A stretch of DNA of 64,000 nucleotides from Mycteria americana (Eukaryota; Chordata; Aves; Ciconiiformes; Ciconiidae), in assembly GCF_035582795.1 (NCBI RefSeq), contig NC_134370.1, positions 31,731,501 to 31,795,500 on the forward strand. Reading direction: 5' to 3'. A program made the translations under genes and the position numbers. The notes below the pieces were generated by a model. The model was not told the DNA's origin, searched no databases, and saw only the letters and a program-made list of their open reading frames with translations. This document shows positions 47,901 to 61,200 of this stretch, piece by piece (position 1 is the first letter of the stretch; every line of letters starts with the position of its first letter).

Positions 47901-49136
47901 TTTCATCCCAGGACCAGCTGGAGAAGAATTCAGTTTAGCTCTCTTTGATTTCATCTGTCTTTTAAAGACTGAGTGAAAAATATGAAAGGAATCTTCACAC
48001 TTGCGGGCTCTTTTGGAAGAGCTCTTATACAAACTGTCTACTTGAGAGCACAATATTCCTGAGCTCAATGGTTCAATATGGATTTCATTTACAAATTGCT
48101 CAGCAGGAACATTAAGTTCTTGAGACTTCTCTGTATTTTCCTGAGTGCTTTCTTCTTGTTTTGTAGCTTCAAAGCAAACATTTTTCCCATCACCCTCAGA
48201 ACTGAAAAGTTCAAGGGAACTTGCATACTCTTCCTTACATTCATTTTCAGCCACATTAAGACTTGTTCCAACATCAGAATCAAATTGGTAGTGATCATAT
48301 TGCCTTTCTTCAGGTTTTTTGCCTGCTTCTGCTTCTGACAGTTTTATGATTATTTTCTGCATCTCATTCTGATACTGTGTAAAAACAGCCATCTGACTTG
48401 AAGTCATTATGCGACGAAATTCAGTATCAGTTGACACTGCAAGGTCTGAACAATCACCTGGTTCTCCTTTTGGTTTTGACTCTTGATTTTGGGGGAAAAA
48501 CATATCCAGATATTGACTTAGATGTTCATGGTGATCACTTCTATGATCTGATTGAACACCTTGTCCCACAGACCTTAGATGTATGCTAATCTGCTTAGTA
48601 CTGGCAACCAAATCAGAAATGTCAGAACTGTTAACTTCTAAATGACTGGCTTTTCTTTCAGTGAGTTCTGAACAACAGCCATGTGATTGTTTATCCTGTC
48701 TAGCTGATTCTGCAAATTTTCGAGGAAGGTGTTGATCTACAGCCTGATGTACACTTGCATGTGTGCATCTATCTTTAGATATTTGACAATCGGAATAAAT
48801 TAAACTTTCAGTCTTTTTATGTGTGCTGGTACAAGTTACTGCCACAGGTACAAGAGATGTCAAATATTCTTTTGCTACCATTAATCTCCCCTGTTTAGAC
48901 TGCTGAGAGCTGTCATCGTTTGTAGGAACTGCTGTGACTATAGAGCTTTCTGCCTGAAGCACTATGTGGTCAGCACCTTTGACTTTTTCAGAAAAAAGAC
49001 TATGTATATCACATGAACAGTGGAGTTCTCTCCATTTTTCAGCAGCAGGTGCTGAACTACTTTGCTCTGACACCTCCAGCGGGCTTGGAATACTGGGTGC
49101 TCCCACAAAAATATGAATTTGAGGTCTTTTTGACAT
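32743..49136 (-). CDS. SHLD2: Shieldin complex subunit 2 (whole coding span, 8 coding exons, ~896 aa)
   Basis: Coding-strand joins: 49136-47615, 46322-46215, 45359-45165, 42742-42608, 39815-39609, 38714-38480, 33612-33497, 32915-32743; 2,691 nt, 896 codons plus TGA, all GT-AG and in frame. SHLD2 (FAM35A) is the ssDNA-binding subunit of shieldin (with SHLD1, SHLD3 and REV7/MAD2L2), which acts after 53BP1-RIF1 to block resection and favour end joining, including class-switch recombination. Visible features are the N-terminal REV7/SHLD3-contact motif IHIFVGAP (7-14), a long low-complexity Ser/Glu-rich region with conserved islands STDTEF (about 233) and SSGILCSQ (about 356), and C-terminal OB folds from about residue 440. 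Two CxxC pairs (Cys769/772 and Cys787/790) in the last OB fold look like a zinc ribbon, as in RPA70. The human protein is about 904 aa as I recall; this one ends roughly ten residues earlier. It is convergent with SYT15. Confidence 0.95.
32916..33496 (-). other. SHLD2: SHLD2 last intron
   Basis: Donor GTACTG, acceptor GTCTTTTGCAG. No other feature. Confidence 0.88.
33497..33612 (-). CDS. SHLD2: SHLD2 coding exon (residues 801-839)
   Basis: Encodes [19 protein letters not shown] and [19 protein letters not shown], matching the human C-terminal OB segment in length and pattern. It is too short to stand out as an open frame; found by homology and phase. Acceptor TGATCTAG, donor GTACTG. Confidence 0.92.
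36126..36168 (+). repeat. ~40-bp direct repeat, copy 1
   Basis: Shares CTAGGA, CTCATTACTGCTACTGTTAAA and TGTTCA with 36,478-36,522, about 350 bp away. Confidence 0.7.
36478..36522 (+). repeat. ~40-bp direct repeat, copy 2
   Basis: Second copy of the 36,126-36,168 segment with a few substitutions and a 3-bp insertion (extra ATT). Confidence 0.7.
38480..38714 (-). CDS. SHLD2: SHLD2 coding exon with CxxC pairs (residues 723-800)
   Basis: Encodes the last OB fold up to FY plus a split Arg codon. It contains [11 protein letters not shown] and, 14 residues after the second Cys, KQCIRC. All four cysteines match the human positions and resemble the zinc-ribbon insert of RPA70 DBD-C. Donor GTAAAC. 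Confidence 0.95.
38715..39608 (-). other. SHLD2: SHLD2 intron (39,608 to 38,715)
   Basis: Donor GTAAGG, acceptor TTGTTTTTATAG. Nothing else is seen. Confidence 0.85.
39609..39815 (-). CDS. SHLD2: SHLD2 coding exon (residues 654-722)
   Basis: Encodes [29 protein letters not shown] and a final AHLEEKCSG, closely following human SHLD2 at the end of OB2. Donor GTAAGG. Confidence 0.95.
39816..42607 (-). other. SHLD2: SHLD2 intron (42,607 to 39,816)
   Basis: Donor GTAAAG, acceptor TTTGTTCTGTAG. About 2.8 kb, AT-rich, with homopolymer runs near 40,478. No exon or complete repeat is recognised. Confidence 0.85.
42608..42742 (-). CDS. SHLD2: SHLD2 coding exon (residues 609-653)
   Basis: Encodes [20 protein letters not shown] and then [18 protein letters not shown], an OB2 core near-identical to the human segment. 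The aromatic AAW and basic RKK residues fit a nucleic-acid-binding OB surface. Donor GTAAAG. Confidence 0.95.
42743..45164 (-). other. SHLD2: SHLD2 intron (45,164 to 42,743)
   Basis: Donor GTAAGT, acceptor TCTCTTTCAG. About 2.4 kb, AT-rich. A plus-strand open frame at 44,435-44,791 has no recognisable domain and is treated as chance. Confidence 0.85.
45165..45359 (-). CDS. SHLD2: SHLD2 coding exon (residues 544-608)
   Basis: Encodes [32 protein letters not shown] and a segment ending INIAILT, linking OB1 and OB2. With the upstream acceptor the exon begins FYPIVDGG and has the same length as human between PEE and LLAY. The downstream acceptor (exon from 45,347) would drop four residues and still keep frame. 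Donor GTAAGT. Confidence 0.9.
45360..46214 (-). other. SHLD2: SHLD2 intron (46,214 to 45,360)
   Basis: Donor GTAAGA. The acceptor preferred here is CATATAAG at 45,361-45,360. A second AG lies 12 nt downstream (CCTATAG). Nothing else is recognised apart from a T-run near 45,391. Confidence 0.75.
46215..46322 (-). CDS. SHLD2: SHLD2 coding exon (residues 508-543)
   Basis: Encodes [19 protein letters not shown] then [16 protein letters not shown], aligning without gaps to human SHLD2 in OB1. Acceptor TTCTTGCAG, donor GTAAGA, 108 nt, phase 1 at both ends. Confidence 0.93.
46323..47614 (-). other. SHLD2: SHLD2 intron after the large coding exon
   Basis: Donor GTGAGA, acceptor TTTTTTCTTGCAG. It contains an imperfect 32-bp tandem duplication (46,541-46,604). 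Confidence 0.85.
46541..46604 (+). repeat. Imperfect 32-bp tandem duplication
   Basis: Both units begin AATATTCA and contain TAGTCTCA followed by AGCA. It lies inside a SHLD2 intron. Confidence 0.7.
47615..49136 (-). CDS. SHLD2: SHLD2 large coding exon (residues 1-507)
   Basis: Starts [14 protein letters not shown], matching the conserved SHLD2 N-terminus. The ATG has A at -3. An acceptor (TTCACAG) lies 9 nt upstream, so the exon probably begins at 49,145. It encodes the REV7/SHLD3-binding end, the disordered middle, and the start of OB1 ([17 protein letters not shown] near residue 440, FPGDIVLLT at the end). The open frame continues past the donor, but homology and GTGAGA place the exon end at 47,615. 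Codon phase at the end is 1. Confidence 0.95.
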
Positions 49137-52100
49137 TTTTGATTGCTGTGAAGTTTTACTTTAAACATACAGTTTATGCAATAAACACAACACTAAATAT
49201 TAGTAAATGCCAAAAATTTTATTTGGCCTTTTCTTAACAATTTAAAAATACCTAAAATCAAAGTAGTATTTCATAATTTAACTGGTAAAAACACCACTTT
49301 ACTACTTAAAGCCTAAAAATTAAATGTACAAAATGAAAAATGGAAGTTATTTATTGTGTCAAACTTGCATAGAAAAATAAGTTATTTACAGTAGGGCTTA
49401 ATTTCTGATTCTGATACTTGGAAACATGTAGCAGCTGCAGAATTATACTGAAGTTCAATTTAAGTTTAATTACTGAGCAGACTTATCTTCATTTGCTATT
49501 GCTAATTAAACAGTCAAATGTGAATTCAGTATTCAGTACTTCATTTTAATTCATGTGAAATAAATGCCTGTAAGAAACTTTCACAGCATGGTTAGGAGAT
49601 AATTTCACCTCCCAGAAAATTACAATTACAACTAAATGATTAAAAATACTAGAGCTATTTAAAATTAGTTTTAAAGTTTGCTAGAAATGCAAACTTTAGA
49701 TGCTGGGTTAGCGTGAAAATACTGTATTAAGTGATTATTTTATTAAATGGAAGGTTTCAGGATATTACTGATAAATTATAATTATTTAATAAGCACTAAG
49801 AGGTCAGTGAAACTTGAGCAGATGATTTAGAATTAGCTTTAATTCATTTATGTAGTATCATACTACCCAAGAAGTTACTAGCTTTTTCTAGCTTATTAAA
49901 AATAAGCCCACCTTACACAGCACAAAACAAAAGACCCTTTAGTTTTTTTAATTTATGCTATATTATAATTTTAAAATACTCAGCTACAGCTACAAGTGTT
50001 CATTAAAATGCAGACACCTAGCTACATGTTTTGGGAATGTTATAGAAGTTGCTGCAACAGGCAATTCTGCACAGGTAGGAAACAGAACACCAGAAATGAA
50101 ATTCAGGAGCTAATCCAGCTGCAAACAGAAGAAAAAGAGCATTGAAACAAATACAGCACTGGAAAATATTTACGTTTTTCATTTAGCACTTAACAGCCAT
50201 TTTCCTAACAACCCACTAGGGGTCAATAAATCTGCATGTTCATAAAAGCTCATAGTAACATGGAAAAACTATAAACGTCCTGGAACACTGATCTCGGGTA
50301 TATTATAGGTGTAACTGGAAAAAACAATATACAACCACTAAAATTAGATACGTCATAATACAAAGAAGCTACAAAACACAGTAGCTACAAAATCACTCAG
50401 TTTTATGCTCATTGCAAAATGAGTAATACTTAAAAGATTAGAGTATCCAAACTTCTGCAGTTGTACATTTAAGTTTAGGCTCATAAGAATCCAACTTTTA
50501 AAGGGCAATTCCTGTACTTGTGGAAGTTTTAAGTTATATGATTAAAAATGGTAATATACAAATAACCAAAATGACAGAATTGACAGTTCAACACTAAAAT
50601 AATAGGTCAGGCAAGAAGGGAAAGACAAAGCAAAGTGATAGTGAGGTTGAATCCCCAAAGTAGTGATGTTAAAAATAAGTTTTGTAGATAAAAGGCTGCC
50701 CAATACATGATGTAAAAACAACTTCAGTAACAGATCCCCTATGACAAACAGAAAGTGCTAGCGCTACTTCAAATGGACTTTAGAAATGTAACCTAACTGA
50801 TGAGATTAAATAACTTCTTCCATTTCAAAACGTGCAAGTCTACTGGTAGCTTTTTTCATTTGTTATTACCTTGGTTACAATCATTACAGATGGGTAGCTT
50901 TCTTAATTAGGTACTTTATAGTATAACAATATAAATGTCTTTTAATAAGGAGGTTCAAGTGAATAGAAGGTTCAAATGAATTACAAAAGATTTCTTCCAC
51001 GTGTGCTATAGTACAAAAGAGGCTGAACAGCAGAACTCTGACACAAGTCCAGGCCATTTCTAAAGAACTCACAAGCCATGCATAGACTAATGAAATAATC
51101 AGTCATTTCCAAACTAAGCTTTGGTACAGTGAGCAGTTCTTTCACTCAATCTTCACCACCTTCTACAAGGGCTGAATACTGACCTGTCACAGGTCTAAGA
51201 CACCATCTTATTCCAGTGTTACTGTCTTGTTACATGTCTTTAACCTGGAAGAGATTTCAGAGGCTTTTCCTAATTCTGCAAAAATTCTCAAGCATTTGTG
51301 CATCAAGTTTCAGGGAGATAGAAATCTTAATTTAAGTGAACTAAAATATGTTCAGGACAAAATAATTTGCTCACCTGCTTTCTATACCCTCAGAGTAAGC
51401 TTATAACAAACAGTTCTTCTAAGTTTTCTTACAAGGAAAAACTGAGATTCAACTACACTGTAAATGAGCCCATTGAATAGTTCAGTTCTCAATGAGTTCT
51501 AGGACACTGGAAGGGCAATTTCATTGCTAAATAGATGAGATCATTAGAGCAGCACGTTTAGAGGCCAGCTTACAACCTGGAGTTGCAAGACCTTTCAGAG
51601 ATTTTGTATTCATAGAAAAGTTGGTGCTTAAGATGCCATAGTGTAAAGTACTCAAAATTAAAATTAAAAAACTGTCAAGTGTCCTAGACTACTTCATGTA
51701 AGTATAATGCAGGGCTTCACATACTGTACTAGAGCAAGTTTTTGCACTTTATATCTTAAAACCAGAAAACAGTAACAAAGGAAAGCTTTTAGATAAGTAT
51801 ATATTTCATAGGCTAAACATACCTTTTCAATACTTGAAGTTCAGTATAAAAGTAAGTTTAAGACGCTAGAAATGCAGTTGTTTTTCACTCTACTTCCAGA
51901 GATATCCCGTATCATATTTCAAATGTATTCTTCCTATAATCAGGGTTGAACAATGAATTAATCAGTTAACACTGAAGGAAAAATATCACTGAAGAATCAT
52001 ATTCAAGCATGGCATTTTTTGTTTGTAATTCTGTCCACTCCCCATATTAAAACCACGGAAACTAGCTTTGTTTTTAATTCCCAAGCACTACTATGTTATT

Positions 52101-52183
52101 TTTAATGAAAAGCTTTACTCATCTATGAAAACAACAAAATGTAAATCTAAATGCATCCCAATAGCCCCAAACTTTCTTCTCAG

Positions 52184-52228
52184 TGTGTGTATATATATAT
52201 ATATATATAAAAAATATATATACACACA
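52184..52228. repeat. (TG)n(TA)n palindromic microsatellite
   Basis: TGTGTG followed by a long TA run, a short A-tract, TATATA and CACACA make an imperfect self-complementary AT-rich microsatellite. Such tracts are often length-polymorphic. Confidence 0.85.
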
Positions 52229-55200
52229 AACTCATTATGCAGAGTCTGAATTAGACAAAGCTGTTATCTTGGCATACTTGTGGTCTTCATAAAATCTATT
52301 TATTATTTTTATTTTTATCCTTGAGATTCAACTGGATGAATTATTCTTACATTAAGATAAGATACTTGTAGCAAAATGAAAGTTTTAGTTTAGATTTAAA
52401 TAAGGAGAAAAAAGAAGAAATGGGAAGATAAAGATTACAGCAGAATTATGTTTAATGGTTTTAATTTGTTATGGATTAATTACTTTTGTGGTTTGCTTTA
52501 AGCAGTTTTGCTTGCGCTACAATATTAAGTAGTATGTGTGTGAGGATTAGAATATAGCAAAAAAGTAGGTTTTTTTATATATATATACACACATGGTTAA
52601 GGAAGTAAGGGTACATTGCAGCATGAGACAATTAATGAAAGAACAGACTATTAAAAATAAAGGAACAAATAACTGGAAGGTTTATGAAGGATGAGGTTAG
52701 GAACAGGGAAGGCTGCATTCCAGAGTCTCAATGTAAGCCACTCTTGGACCAGAAATGCATAGACCACATCCTGCTACCCCTGATCTTCTATGAAGGTAAC
52801 TACCTACTTGGACATGTATTGAGATATTGTAAATAGGAAAGAAAAAGACAACTACTGTGCCTCTTCCACCTTTTTTTCCTTGAGGATTTCATTTTGTGGA
52901 CCTGGAAGATCTTGGCACAGTCTCATGGTATACTCTAAAAAAAACCAAAACAACTAATTCCTCTTGCAACTGCAGTATTTTGGACTCAAGTTACAGCAGG
53001 CATGACACTGCCAAATATAAGTGAAAAATTTCTGCGTTTTCTTCCAGAACAACTCATCTTTTTACATCTACATTTATAAATACACATTAAGATCTGTGAC
53101 TAATATTAAGGAGTACTTTGAAAACACTTTTTTTAGACAAGTACCTGAGTATTTGCTTTTATAAGGCACACCTTATACCTAGGTAGCACTGACATAACAA
53201 AAACGTATGAATAATAAATGGTGACTTATTTACTACAGCACTAAAACCCCACCAATGACAAAAATCTGTCAGCTACTGGTCACAAAATAAACTGAACATT
53301 ACCAAGATCTACTATTGTATACATATAGGGGCAATTGATGTCATTAAGCAGCTGAATTTCCCTGAAATAGATTAAATTGAATTTACAATAGGATGATGGC
53401 TATGCCAACTTCTAGTACAAAAATGAGTTTACTAAAGATGTAAGCCTCTATACAAATGTGTTCTGAATAAATATCTGGTATATAAGAACACGTCTGAAAC
53501 AGTGTTGCATATAAAACGTGAAATCAGATTAATAGCACTAATTAAGATGCCAACAATACTTTAATAGGAAAACACTTTTCAAAACAAAAATAACTTCTAT
53601 ACCTTGGTAAACTTCCAGTTATATAGTACTTTATCAGCCTCTCATTTTAACTATCACTTCTCTTCTGGTTTTTGTCACATTTAAAGATTAAGAAAAGTTA
53701 TACACAAATTCAGAAAGTTTTCCTTAACTTTCTAGTTCTGTAACTTCTCTAAACTTAGGATTTTCTTTCCCGATTCATATTTTGCAGTGCAAGTGTATTA
53801 CATCAAAGCAATTGAATCTTGATGTTATTTAATGAATTTTTGCAACTAAAATATCATTTATATTTTCAAAACCTAAAATGTTGATTTTTCTTAAGATATT
53901 TACAGCTTAGGAATGGCAAGTGACCTTTGCCTACTTCCCGGTTCACCTAATGAGTCCACTATTGAATGACCTGCCTTGGCAATTTCCGAGCAACTTTTTA
54001 GGTCAAAGACACCAAACCCCAGTACCAGGAATCATCAGTACTTATAATCATTTAAGTCTGTAAATCAGAAAAAAATTAAAGTTTGGGTAAATTCTCTGTA
54101 TACAAAACTGTTTAAAGAATCTTTGCTATGCTTCTTTAGAACAGTATTATTACTTATTTAATGACTTTTGTTAGTGAAGTTCTGTGCCTTGTTTTAAAGA
54201 AAAAGTCTGAAAGAACAGCTCTTATTACAGATCTTAAAAAATGACCAAAAAAGCTATCAATCATATTAGCAAAATGCCACTGCCATAAGACAAATCCATT
54301 TTTATACTGCAGTAAATTATCTGTGGGTAGACAGCAGGTTAACTACACCAAAGATAACAGGAGCTAAAGCTCATAAAAGATATAACTGAAACCTGAAAGC
54401 ACATATCCATTATACCTGTTAATTATTACACCATTTCTTAATTTGTGGAAAGGTGCTCTATTCATAATAGCCAATGAAAGCCTAGCTTTTTATCTCTGAA
54501 GTGGTCAGAGTCTGATTGACGGGTCAATGATCTATTAAAAAACAGTAACTACATCAGCAAGTTTTACATTTGCAAGACACTGCAACTAAAGTTTAATATA
54601 CCCATTACAAGAAATACATTATGGTACATAGTATATTTCCCCCATCCTAAACAGTACAACAGGAATTCTAAATTTAAAGGTTTTTAAAATGAACAACTAT
54701 ATCATTAACAGTTTGTTAATCTCTAGTGATTTGCTACACATAGGACAAAATTAAAAATAGCTTTAAAAATCCTCTTCCAATAGTTAAATACTCTAGGAAC
54801 GTCGTGTGATGCTACATACATGGCCTTAAATTACCCTTAAAATACCTTAGAAGTATTCATTACTTTTATTGCATATTTCACTATTCATTAATAGTATTCA
54901 CTCACCATGACAATCACTTAAGCATTAGGCCAAGGTAATTTAAAGAGGGTGACACACCTTCAGCTTCCTATCACTCCTGAATATTAACGGTAGTCAGATG
55001 CCTAAATCCCTGGTTTTAAAAGTTACATCCAAATATAGCTTCATCAAGTCTTTACTTAAGCTTTATACACTGAAAGTAAACCACACTAATTCCACCTCTG
55101 GGTAACAGGTTCTTTATGTCTGTTACAGCTTCAAGCTATAAATAAAATTACAGAAACAACAGACGGCAATGCATCAGAAGACAAAGGATTAGAGCAATAT

Positions 55201-58200
55201 AATGCAAAAGTGTCACTCCTTTTTCCCTCCGGAATTCTCATATACCCCCAACACTGAAGTTTTTGGGGTAAAACCGGTATATTCTTTTAACTTGCAGCTT
55301 TGAATTGGTACACCTTGATGATGAACATCGTAACCTGTAAGTAGTTAATAACTTGATTCCTACAATATGCAAAAAGCAATTATATTGTCCTTTACCTGCT
55401 GAAAAGCTGACCCTGTAGTAGATAGCAAATACATAAAGTAGGATATTCTTTAAATTTGAAGTTTTAACTTCTACTGGGAGCTTTCCCCTCCCTCATTTGC
55501 ACGCTTGATTTTACACTTCTATCTGTAGTATAAACAAAATTAAAGGACTGTTTCACTGACCTTACAACAGAAGAAACTGAGTTATTAATAGCCATCTTCA
55601 GAGTATTTACTTTCAGTTCAATTCAAGCTGGAGGGTTGTTTGGTTGGGGTTTTTTTATGACAGTTCATCCCATATGATGGTAGAGTAGAAAATCTAAGAC
55701 ACTTGCCAACCAAAGGAAAAATAGAAATAAATCTCTGGATGCAGAATTCCGATTACATCACAGGAAACTTCTAGCACTGTTACCATGCTGCTCAAATTTT
55801 CCTTTGTCTTTTTAAAAGCCAGGTACTGTAGCTGTACAATAACCTTGCAAAACTGAAGAAACAGCAAGCAGTGTAGTAACAGTTTCATACATTCTGAAAC
55901 AACTCCGGGATGAAGTGATGAACACATTGCATGTTTGCTTGCAACTTGTGCAAGAAAAAAGAGGGATGATCTTTATGCCAACAACTCATGCTGGCACTGC
56001 AAGTGAATCAATATACCAGCAACAGCACCTATCCATCAAATCAACAAGAAGCTTAGTCCAAATATATGTATTAAGAGGAACCCAAAGGAAAATAAAAACT
56101 GCCAGAAGAAATCAAGCTAAGCAACTCATAGCTGAAGCAATCTTATACTCTACATAAGAGTGAGGGATGTACCATATAGGCTTAAAAGAAGGTTATACCT
56201 GTAAGTGAATGGCAGCTCAAGGAGATTTAAGTGGATTGCTTTAGACTATGCTAGTGGGACATAACAAGAAGTCAAGAGAACATGCATGTGGGAGAAATTA
56301 CAGGTAATTACAGGTCTTATTTTTGTCATCCTTTGTTTGGTGATGGTAACATTTACCAAATACCCTTCATCTAAATTTTAATAGAAGGTTTTGGGCAAAG
56401 ACTGTAGTCCTATAACTGATCTGTTTAACCAAAAGTAATTTTACTCCAAGACGGTTATTTGGTTCACATAATAAAGTAATGTTTCTGGAATACTGTGCAC
56501 AGAGGCAGCTGTTGACCAGGCACGGTGGTATAGCAAGAATCCTGCTAGTCAATATCTAAATTTATGAAAATCACAACCCTTCATATGCCTACAGCAGTAC
56601 CTGTAATAATTAGTATACAGTTACCTCTAAATGCTATCTGAATGTAATTACTGACCATAAAGTAATTTTTTAGTACTTATTATTTATAGTGAATAGCAGC
56701 AGTACTAATCCAGTCAGTATTTAGTTCTTGTCACTGGCTATTACCAGAGGACTACAATACCATTTGGCCTCAAGACAGGTACAGCTGGTTTACAAATACA
56801 TAAACGCTGTATTCGGCAACATATAGCCATAAAACAACATGTATCCAAAACTTTTTTCCTGATCTGCAGTGCTTTCAGTAACAAAATGCTTTTTTGATTA
56901 TGAAACACCTATGATTTAGGTATTGCAATAGAAACTTTCCTAAATACTCCTGCAGCACAAGCAGGGAGATTGATAATTTAAACCAAAATCAGTGTTTTGA
57001 GAAGTTCCATACAGTCTGACACTTTTCAAAAGTTAAATCAAAATACTGAATAAAAGGCCAGAAACACTAAGTTGTTCTTCATAACTATTACTGAACTATT
57101 AAAATAAATAACTAAGGCAAGCAATCAAATGGCATTGCTAATGTTTAATGTGTACCTACTTGCCTGCAGGATCAAGGCCTGTGGTTTCTAAAGGTGTGCC
57201 CTAAAAGGAAAATATTTTCCTTGATCTGAAACAAAGACATTTCTTCTGTAAATACAAGCTTGGATCATATGGAGGCATCTACTCAGCAGTTTCATCAACC
57301 ATTTTACTTTAAATGGATTATTTTTGGAACCAAACCATGCAAAAATCTGAACACTGATAATACAGTTTCAATTCACCCACTGAGATGGTCTTCACTGTGT
57401 TTGAAAACTGAAGTAAAGGTAGTAGGCTTTTGTGATTAACTTGATAATTCTTTCCTCACTGCCTTTGTGCCTTGTGAGATCTCCTTTCAAGTAAATGCTA
57501 TTTATTGATTTTTGTTTTGCAATACATAAAAACACATAATTAAGGAGATACGAACATACAGGGGCTGTTACAAACAAGAGAAGTTAAAAGTTCTGAAGAA
57601 CAATGACCTTTTGAGTAGGAAAGAAAGATAAAGGTAAAAGGTCAAAGATACACAGAAGTGCTGTGCATGTTTTGTTGAAGAACACTCATTCCCTAAACCC
57701 TTATTTTTGAGTACTTAAACAACTAAACTGCTATACCTTCTGTGAAGAAAGATATTCTTCCAGATGTTTCAGCATCTTCAGAAAACTCACAATATTAGAA
57801 TGACATCATTGTGGCTTTTTTTAGAAAAATGGTTAAGTCTGCAGAAAACTACCCACAGGTACCATTACCAATGAAAATCTATTTTACGACTTAAACCTTC
57901 TGGTAAACTGGTGTTGATAAAACAATACAGAACCTAAGATGAAAGTGAGGCAATCGGTCAAAGAAACGTGATCATAATAGCCCTATTTCCATCAGATTAA
58001 CTGCCTGTAGATTTGATTTACTAGGATCGGAAGATAAAGTCTTTTCTGTTTCCTAAGGTTAATTTTTTTGACCGAGCAGGAAAACAGAACTTTTTTCTAA
58101 ACTGAGCAACAATTCACTGGGCTTTGATTTAACGGATTTCTGTAAAATCTATTTCCAGAGCAGCAAATACCTTTCAGCTTGACTTAGTAATACAAATGCC

Positions 58201-61200
58201 TGAACATCACTGTAATATTGTGCAAAAGGCATTATAATATTAATCAAGTACATCTTCCTGCACAAATCCAGTTTATTTCTCAAAAAAAAAGATTCTTATT
58301 TAGGCTCAAATCAGGTACCCTGGTATTTCACATTATGAAAGTTATTGGAATCCATCTTCCACAACAATTATATACATCACTGGGATTAACTGGTTATAGC
58401 ACACAGATAGCCATAATCAAAGGCTGCTCTCTCAATTGCAGTTGCTTTAGTAGCTTGGGAAAGAGAATTTACTCCCCCATATTGTATGTGGCTTCCACGC
58501 TATGGCAGAAAAAAATGTCAAACACAAAGCCACCACGTATTTTCTCACCTTTACAAAAGCCTCACTCAAAAAAGATGAGGTTTTATAACAAAAAACTGGA
58601 TGCTGACTGCACATTCATAGACAAAAATGGGGTATCATCAATGTTTTGGACAACAGCGGTAGGCAAGACTGTGCTGTGCTTTGGTACTGTGGGAGACAGG
58701 GTGTTGAAAAGTTATCATTCATAAGTTTACTTAGGTGGGATAAATCAGTAATCTACTAGTGTTAGTAAAACGCCTTTCACAAGTGGATATGTTAGCAGTA
58801 GACTTTAACAAAAGCTGCACTTCCTCTTGCATTTAAGGCAAGTGGGGTATTTTTTCATTTGTCAGCATCACTAAACAATTCAAGTTAGATGTCTTAACTA
58901 AAGAAAACAGTCATCCACTCAAAGAAGTCATACTAGGACCACACAAGTCATCACTAGATCAATATGTGCTCCAGGGCTGTGCAAAACTAGAAACTACACA
59001 AGCAGCTCCAGAAGCAGCCAGATGGCATACAAGCCCACAAGACCTCTTTAAACCAATAGCTCAATCAGGAGTTCATTTACCTCCTCACTGTTTATGCAGG
59101 ATCTCTCCAGAGAGCAAATATTTAACCTTCCTGTAAACAGAAGCAACAGCAAGTACTTTTTGACAGGACTGAACCTATGGCACCAGACCTCTTCTATTCT
59201 TTCCCCACCCTGAGCCACATTCTGCACATTTTATCTATTTCTGTAGCATGCATCTACATCCTTCATGTGGTATCATTAGTGTATTTTTGTGAGGTTCACA
59301 GTAACTGGCAATCTGATATACTAAATTAGCTGATCTCCATGATACTTTCATATCTCAGGAAGATGAAAGCTGGGTTCACACAAAGTTTCTATAAACCTCA
59401 AAAGGAAAGTTCATAAGACAAGCTTCTGATCTGAGCATTGTATTTTAAACAAAACCCTTGACAAATGTTAACTACATGACAGTACTGACTTTTATATCAA
59501 AATCTCTAGTATTTCTGTTCTTGAAAATGCAAAGAAAATTCCAGGTTATTTTAGGATCTTCCTATTGCACACGCTACATACACAAAGAATACACTTCAGC
59601 CTTAACAACTGAAAAAGATATGCTCTTCTGTCTAGAAGTTGAGAGGTTTAAGATCTTTTCAGAGATAAAGCTCCTTTAAGGAAATACAACCTTCAGACTT
59701 GGACCAAGCTGGCTCCATACAACGGTGAATAAGCGCTACAAAGGTCACAGATGGTTCACTGGACACACTTGTTCCTTATTGTGGCTACAGAAGCAGCATA
59801 CCTACCAACTTCTTTATGGAACTGTATGAATGTCAGCCAAGCAAATGCTCTTCCACAGGTATTATGGCTAAGGAGTAAAGTTGTTAATTTACTAGAGCAC
59901 TGCAGAAAAATCAAGATAAACATTTCAGAGTATTTTAAGTTAGTGAAAACTACAGCAAAACTTCTGGAAACAGAAAGAAAGTTTAAGTCCTTTACATTTA
60001 CCTAGCAAAAACTTAAGATATGATACATAAAGAAAATTAGCATTAGCTTTTTAATACATAAGCCTTTACATTTCAATGGTTTAGATAGATGTTAGTTTAG
60101 CAAACGGGTTAAGCTTTAACAGAGAACAGGTGACACTGAGTAACTATCAACACAGCTGACTGAGCCAAAGGTGCCTTTTAGATGCAAATTTACCTATTTC
60201 AAAGAGGTAAGTTTTCTCTCAGACTTGCACCAATGCACTTAGACTAGTTATTCAAAATAATTTGATTGATTATACTTCAAAAAAATTGTAGATCACAATT
60301 TCTATCCTACTATGCCCATAAAAGTTAAATGAAATCATCACAATTAAAAAAAACCTGTGAATAAAATGTTTGAAGCATTAATTTATATGGCCTGCACAAA
60401 TATCTACCCTTTTCCATGGTAATTCAGCTGTCTGAAAACACCTCAAGCAAAATCAAAAAACTCAAGGTATGTTGTTACAAGTCATCTTGGCTCTCCCTCT
60501 ACTGTTTTAGGTCATAGTGCATAGCAGCATAACCACTGATAAAAACCTTCTTGTACCTATGTTCTCAGTAAAGATGCATCATTTTCTTCACTGTTTTTAT
60601 GTTAGAGGCAATACCTCAATTATTTTCTGTACCATGCTAATATGACTATTGCTGTGTACCTTCACTCAGTTGCCTTTAATTCAGTAACTTATACAAATTA
60701 TTTTATTACTTGCAGTACTACATAGTCCTCATTTTTGAGATGTATTACACTAAGGGGTTGAGACCAGCCCTATCTGCCTGACTCACAGCTAATCTAAGAA
60801 GTCTTCAACATCATTTATTTCCCCCTCACTATTTTAATACCTGGGAATATTCTGCCCACCCTAACTCTTCCATCATCTGCTTTGGGAGAAAGTCCAGCCA
60901 AGTATATGCAGACTTAACATGTTCACATACACCAGCAACCCACTTAGAAGAAAGCACCTTTCTTCAGAGAGAAGCTGGTACTCTAGATGATCACTCCTCC
61001 CACCACACTATGTTGACAAAACCAACAATACAAAAACGTGAAGGAACCATGAATTTTAAGTTGTGTAACTTTCAAAGCTCCTCAAGTATGAAGAGTTAAG
61101 AATGGAAACTAAAGAGGTTATCCACACAACCATGTGAGCTGCTATACAAAGCTAAAATCACAGTAGTCTTCAGAAAAATATTTTAAAAAGCACTAGTAGG

